A stretch of DNA of 6,238 nt. It comes from Chloroflexota bacterium (GTDB lineage: Bacteria > Chloroflexota > Anaerolineae > Anaerolineales > UBA11579). Location of the stretch: contig QKGK01000065.1 of NCBI GenBank assembly GCA_003250455.1, positions 1-6,238 on the forward strand. The letters are read 5' to 3'. The stretch's first letter is position 1. Each line of letters starts with the position of its first letter. The position numbers and the translations under genes were made by a program. The notes under the pieces are model-generated. The model made no database searches. It was given only the letters and a program-made list of their open reading frames with translations, and was not told the DNA's origin. This document shows positions 4,723-6,238 of the stretch, piece by piece.

Positions 4723-5286
4723 TTAATTGGGCCTCATGCGGACCGCGGCACACAAGCCTTCTGCGGCAGCGTCCAGATCGATGAGCCCGGTATTGATAAT
4801 CGCATGATAATAGGCGGGGTCGTCCCAATTGATGTGATAAAAACGTTCCAGGTAGCTTGCCCGATAGCGGTCGCTATCCTGGATCTGCGCTTCAGCTGCC
4901 TGCCGGGGAATGCCATGCGCTTCCACAATGCGCTGGATGCGGGTCTCCATGGGAGCGATGACGCGCAAATGAAATACCTGGGGATGGTCTCGCAGGATGG
5001 CCTGCCCGGCACGCCCGACGATGATCACATCGCCCTTGTGCGCCAGGTCTTCGATGATGGTTTTTACTGCATCCAGATAGAGCTGCTGTTGGGAAGGGTC
5101 CGGTTCGAGACCAAACAGGCCGAGTTCATCAATGGTTGCCAGGGCCATATCCGGGGATTTTGCCATTCGGGCAGCTTCGTTGATCAGTTCCCGTTGGACA
5201 AGTGCATACCCTAACCTTGCGGCGACCTTGCGCCCCAGGGTGGTGCCCTGACTACCTAACTGTCGCGATATGGTGATCACGGTCAT
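4723..5286 (-). CDS. Cytidylate kinase-like family protein (P-loop nucleotide kinase)
   Basis: A 187-residue protein and first gene of the operon. It begins MTVITISRQLGSQGTTLGRKVAARLGY, where GSQGTT (11-16) is the shortened P-loop of the cytidylate-kinase-like family. VIIVGRAGQAIL (88-97), LRVIAPMETRIQRI (107-120), a lid with DRYRASYLERFY (139-150), NWDDPAYY and INTGLI (153-169) follow in the family order. It should be a cytoplasmic ATP-dependent kinase of a nucleotide or nucleotide-like small molecule. It is shorter than true Cmk (about 220-230) and differs in the NMP-binding part, so CMP as substrate is not assured. ATG follows GGAG (5296-5299) by 9 nt, and the next gene starts 22 nt later. 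The predicted promoter carries a palindrome over its -10. Confidence 0.82.
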   Translation of the reverse strand: MTVITISRQLGSQGTTLGRKVAARLGYALVQRELINEAARMAKSPDMALATIDELGLFGLEPDPSQQQLYLDAVKTIIEDLAHKGDVIIVGRAGQAILRDHPQVFHLRVIAPMETRIQRIVEAHGIPRQAAEAQIQDSDRYRASYLERFYHINWDDPAYYHAIINTGLIDLDAAAEGLCAAVRMRPN

Positions 5287-5321
5287 AAATTGGTGCTCCA
5301 GCGGTTTGGTTCCATAAACCA

Positions 5322-5342
5322 GTGTTAATTGTACATCAACAC
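5322..5342. promoter_or_regulatory. Imperfect 21-bp palindrome over the kinase operon -10: candidate operator
   Basis: Arms GTGTT (5322-5326) and AACAC (5338-5342) are perfect complements around centre 5332, and AT/AT one base further in also pairs. On the minus strand it contains TACAAT (5328-5333), the best -10 for the kinase operon, with a predicted leader of about 35 nt. It resembles an FNR box, TTGAT-n5-ATTAA on the minus strand, but with 5 rather than 4 spacer bases. A direct repeat CGGTTTGG (5302-5309, 5343-5350) brackets it. Binding would repress the kinase operon and might act on the divergent Crp/Fnr gene about 115 bp away. Confidence 0.4.
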
Positions 5343-5417
5343 CGGTTTGGACGCTATTTTACCGGAGGGTTCTTTCTCCACCATTCCCATTTAAATACCT
5401 TCTCATTCACCGGTATT

Positions 5418-5448
5418 TTTACAAAGCGCATCCAATTTGTTGTAAAAT
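5418..5448 (+). promoter_or_regulatory. Candidate promoter of the Crp/Fnr gene, implying a leaderless mRNA
   Basis: TTTACA (5418-5423) and TAAAAT (5443-5448), each 5 of 6, but the 19-nt spacer is long. Transcription would start near 5455, at the ATG itself. This agrees with the lack of any Shine-Dalgarno sequence before 5456. Confidence 0.35.
5430..5447 (+). promoter_or_regulatory. Shared upstream motif, Crp/Fnr gene copy
   Basis: ATCCAATTTGTTGTAAAA, identical to the minus-strand sequence at 3215-3233 except for one missing T. Here it overlaps the predicted -10 and ends 8 nt before the ATG, a position suited to autorepression. In front of hao the same motif covers the -35 region. Confidence 0.5.
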
Positions 5449-5455
5449 TTGAAAT

Positions 5456-6163
5456 ATGAACACAACTCATGCCGGCTTGGTTAAGCAATCCAGCTTATTC
5501 AAAGGGGTTTCCGAAAATGGATTTTCCGAGATCGTAGAAAAGGCGGTGGCCCGCTCGGTCGAAGAAGGAGGTTTTTTCTTCCTGCAGGAAGACCCGGCCA
5601 CTCACGCATATGTGCTTCTGGACGGGCGCGTGAAGATGCTCCAACTCACCACAAACGGACAGCAGATCATTATGCGGATCATCACCCCCGGGCAAACATT
5701 TGGCGGGATCGCCCTGCTGAACCCCGAAGCGGGCTACCCCGCGACCGCCCAGGCGGTGGAGGACAGCACGGCAGCTGCATGGAACACACAAGAACTGCGA
5801 AAAATTTCGGAGACTGAACCTTCCATCCCTGTCAATGTGATGAGCCTGATGCACGGCTACATTTCGGAATTGCAGGAGCGCCAGAAAGCCTTGGCCACCG
5901 CCCGCGTGGAGCAGCGGATTGCCCGCATACTGCTCAAACTGGCAGCGCAGTCCGGGAAGAAAATGGAAGAAGGGATCCTGATCGATATTCCCATTACCCG
6001 TCAGGATATCGCTGAGATGAGCGGAACCACGTTGTATACCGTCAGCCGAACGCTGAACGAATGGGACCGGGACGGACTGCTTAAGATTGGGCGGGAAAAG
6101 GTAGTCGTCTGTGATCCTCATCAATTGGTCATGATTTCCGATGATCTGATCGAAAAAGAATAA
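5456..6163 (+). CDS. Crp/Fnr-family transcription regulator
   Basis: A 235-residue regulator with the family layout: an N-terminal cyclic-nucleotide-binding-like beta-roll (about 8-125, with YVLLDGRVKM and PGQTFGGIALL), a dimerisation helix (about 127-162), and a winged helix with HTH ITRQDIAEMSGTTLYTVSRT (180-199). The only cysteine is C219, so there is no FNR-type iron-sulfur cluster, and I see no clear cAMP-binding signature. The signal is unknown. A DNR-like heme/NO role would suit the hao neighbour but is inference. In the recognition helix LYTVSR, Tyr194 stands where FNR has the Glu of VETISR, so the DNA target should differ from TTGAT. There is no ribosome site before ATG 5456. The start is kept because LVKQSSLFKGVSE is the normal beginning of this family. 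It is divergent from the kinase operon. Confidence 0.9.
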   Translation: MNTTHAGLVKQSSLFKGVSENGFSEIVEKAVARSVEEGGFFFLQEDPATHAYVLLDGRVKMLQLTTNGQQIIMRIITPGQTFGGIALLNPEAGYPATAQAVEDSTAAAWNTQELRKISETEPSIPVNVMSLMHGYISELQERQKALATARVEQRIARILLKLAAQSGKKMEEGILIDIPITRQDIAEMSGTTLYTVSRTLNEWDRDGLLKIGREKVVVCDPHQLVMISDDLIEKE

Positions 6164-6238
6164 CCCTGATCAACCCAAAGATTATTATTCAGAAATTGGC
6201 CCCTTCCTTGCGCTAACGCAAAGAACAATTGCTCTCAC
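6164..6238. other. Tail after the Crp/Fnr gene, weak hairpin only
   Basis: The only structure I see is TTGCG-CTAA-CGCAA (6208-6221), a 5-bp stem 44 nt after the stop. No T run follows on either strand, so it is not a convincing intrinsic terminator. Confidence 0.35.

Noticed and set aside
5325..5339. Canonical FNR/DNR box in the kinase-crp spacer
   Set aside because: The half-sites are TTGAT and ATTAA with 5, not 4, bases between, and the protein lacks the usual recognition Glu. Kept only as a generic palindrome.
5495..6124. 209-codon minus strand open frame inside the Crp/Fnr gene
   Set aside because: The + strand frame gives a complete Crp/Fnr protein; the opposite frame has low-complexity His/Phe-rich content and no ribosome site.
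6208..6221. Terminator of the Crp/Fnr gene
   Set aside because: Only a 5-bp stem and no T run follows on either strand.

Overview
The window reads as a bacterial chromosome segment of moderate GC content with compact operons and strong AGGAGG-type ribosome sites. Two close paralogues of a bacterial-type hypoxanthine phosphoribosyltransferase, a cytidylate-kinase-like protein, a small PD-(D/E)XK-like protein and a Crp/Fnr regulator beside a HAO-type octaheme cytochrome suggest an anaerobic or facultative lineage. My best guess is Chloroflexota (Anaerolineae-like). This is inferred from gene style only; no rRNA or marker gene is present.

Layout, left to right. (1) 2-175 (+): the last 57 codons of a probable FAD-dependent monooxygenase, converging on (2) hpt copy 1 at 178-747 (-), with only 2 nt between the stops. 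(3) 748-926: upstream region of hpt copy 1 and a 12-bp-stem terminator. (4) 927-3124 (-): a tight two-gene operon. The upstream gene encodes a membrane-anchored octaheme cytochrome c of the hydroxylamine oxidoreductase (HAO) family, and 2 nt later begins an eight-helix membrane protein. (5) 3125-3726: a 602-bp non-coding region, unusually rich in signals. It holds the hao promoter inside a 9-bp inverted repeat, a possible divergent + strand promoter, a + strand terminator, then a near-consensus + strand promoter facing no gene, and a second hairpin-plus-T-run. (6) 3727-5286 (-): an operon of a cytidylate-kinase-like gene, the PD-(D/E)XK-like gene (TTG start) and hpt copy 2 (TGATG overlap). (7) 5287-5455: a divergent regulatory region with an imperfect 21-bp palindrome. 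(8) 5456-6163 (+): a Crp/Fnr regulator lacking a Shine-Dalgarno sequence. (9) 6164-6238: a short tail with nothing clear.

How the parts may work together. The octaheme protein should act on a small nitrogen compound (hydroxylamine, hydrazine, nitrite or NO) at the outer face of the membrane. No usual electron partner (NapC/CycX-type tetraheme, cytochrome c554, HaoB) lies next to it. The co-encoded membrane protein instead proves to be a tandem duplication of a four-helix unit, with two histidines per unit predicted at the same outer membrane face. A heme b or quinone link between the membrane pool and the octaheme protein is therefore a reasonable hypothesis. The Crp/Fnr gene and the hao operon share a 19-bp upstream sequence (one indel), which suggests common control. 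The two hpt copies and the kinase serve nucleotide salvage and have no evident link to the cytochrome module they flank.
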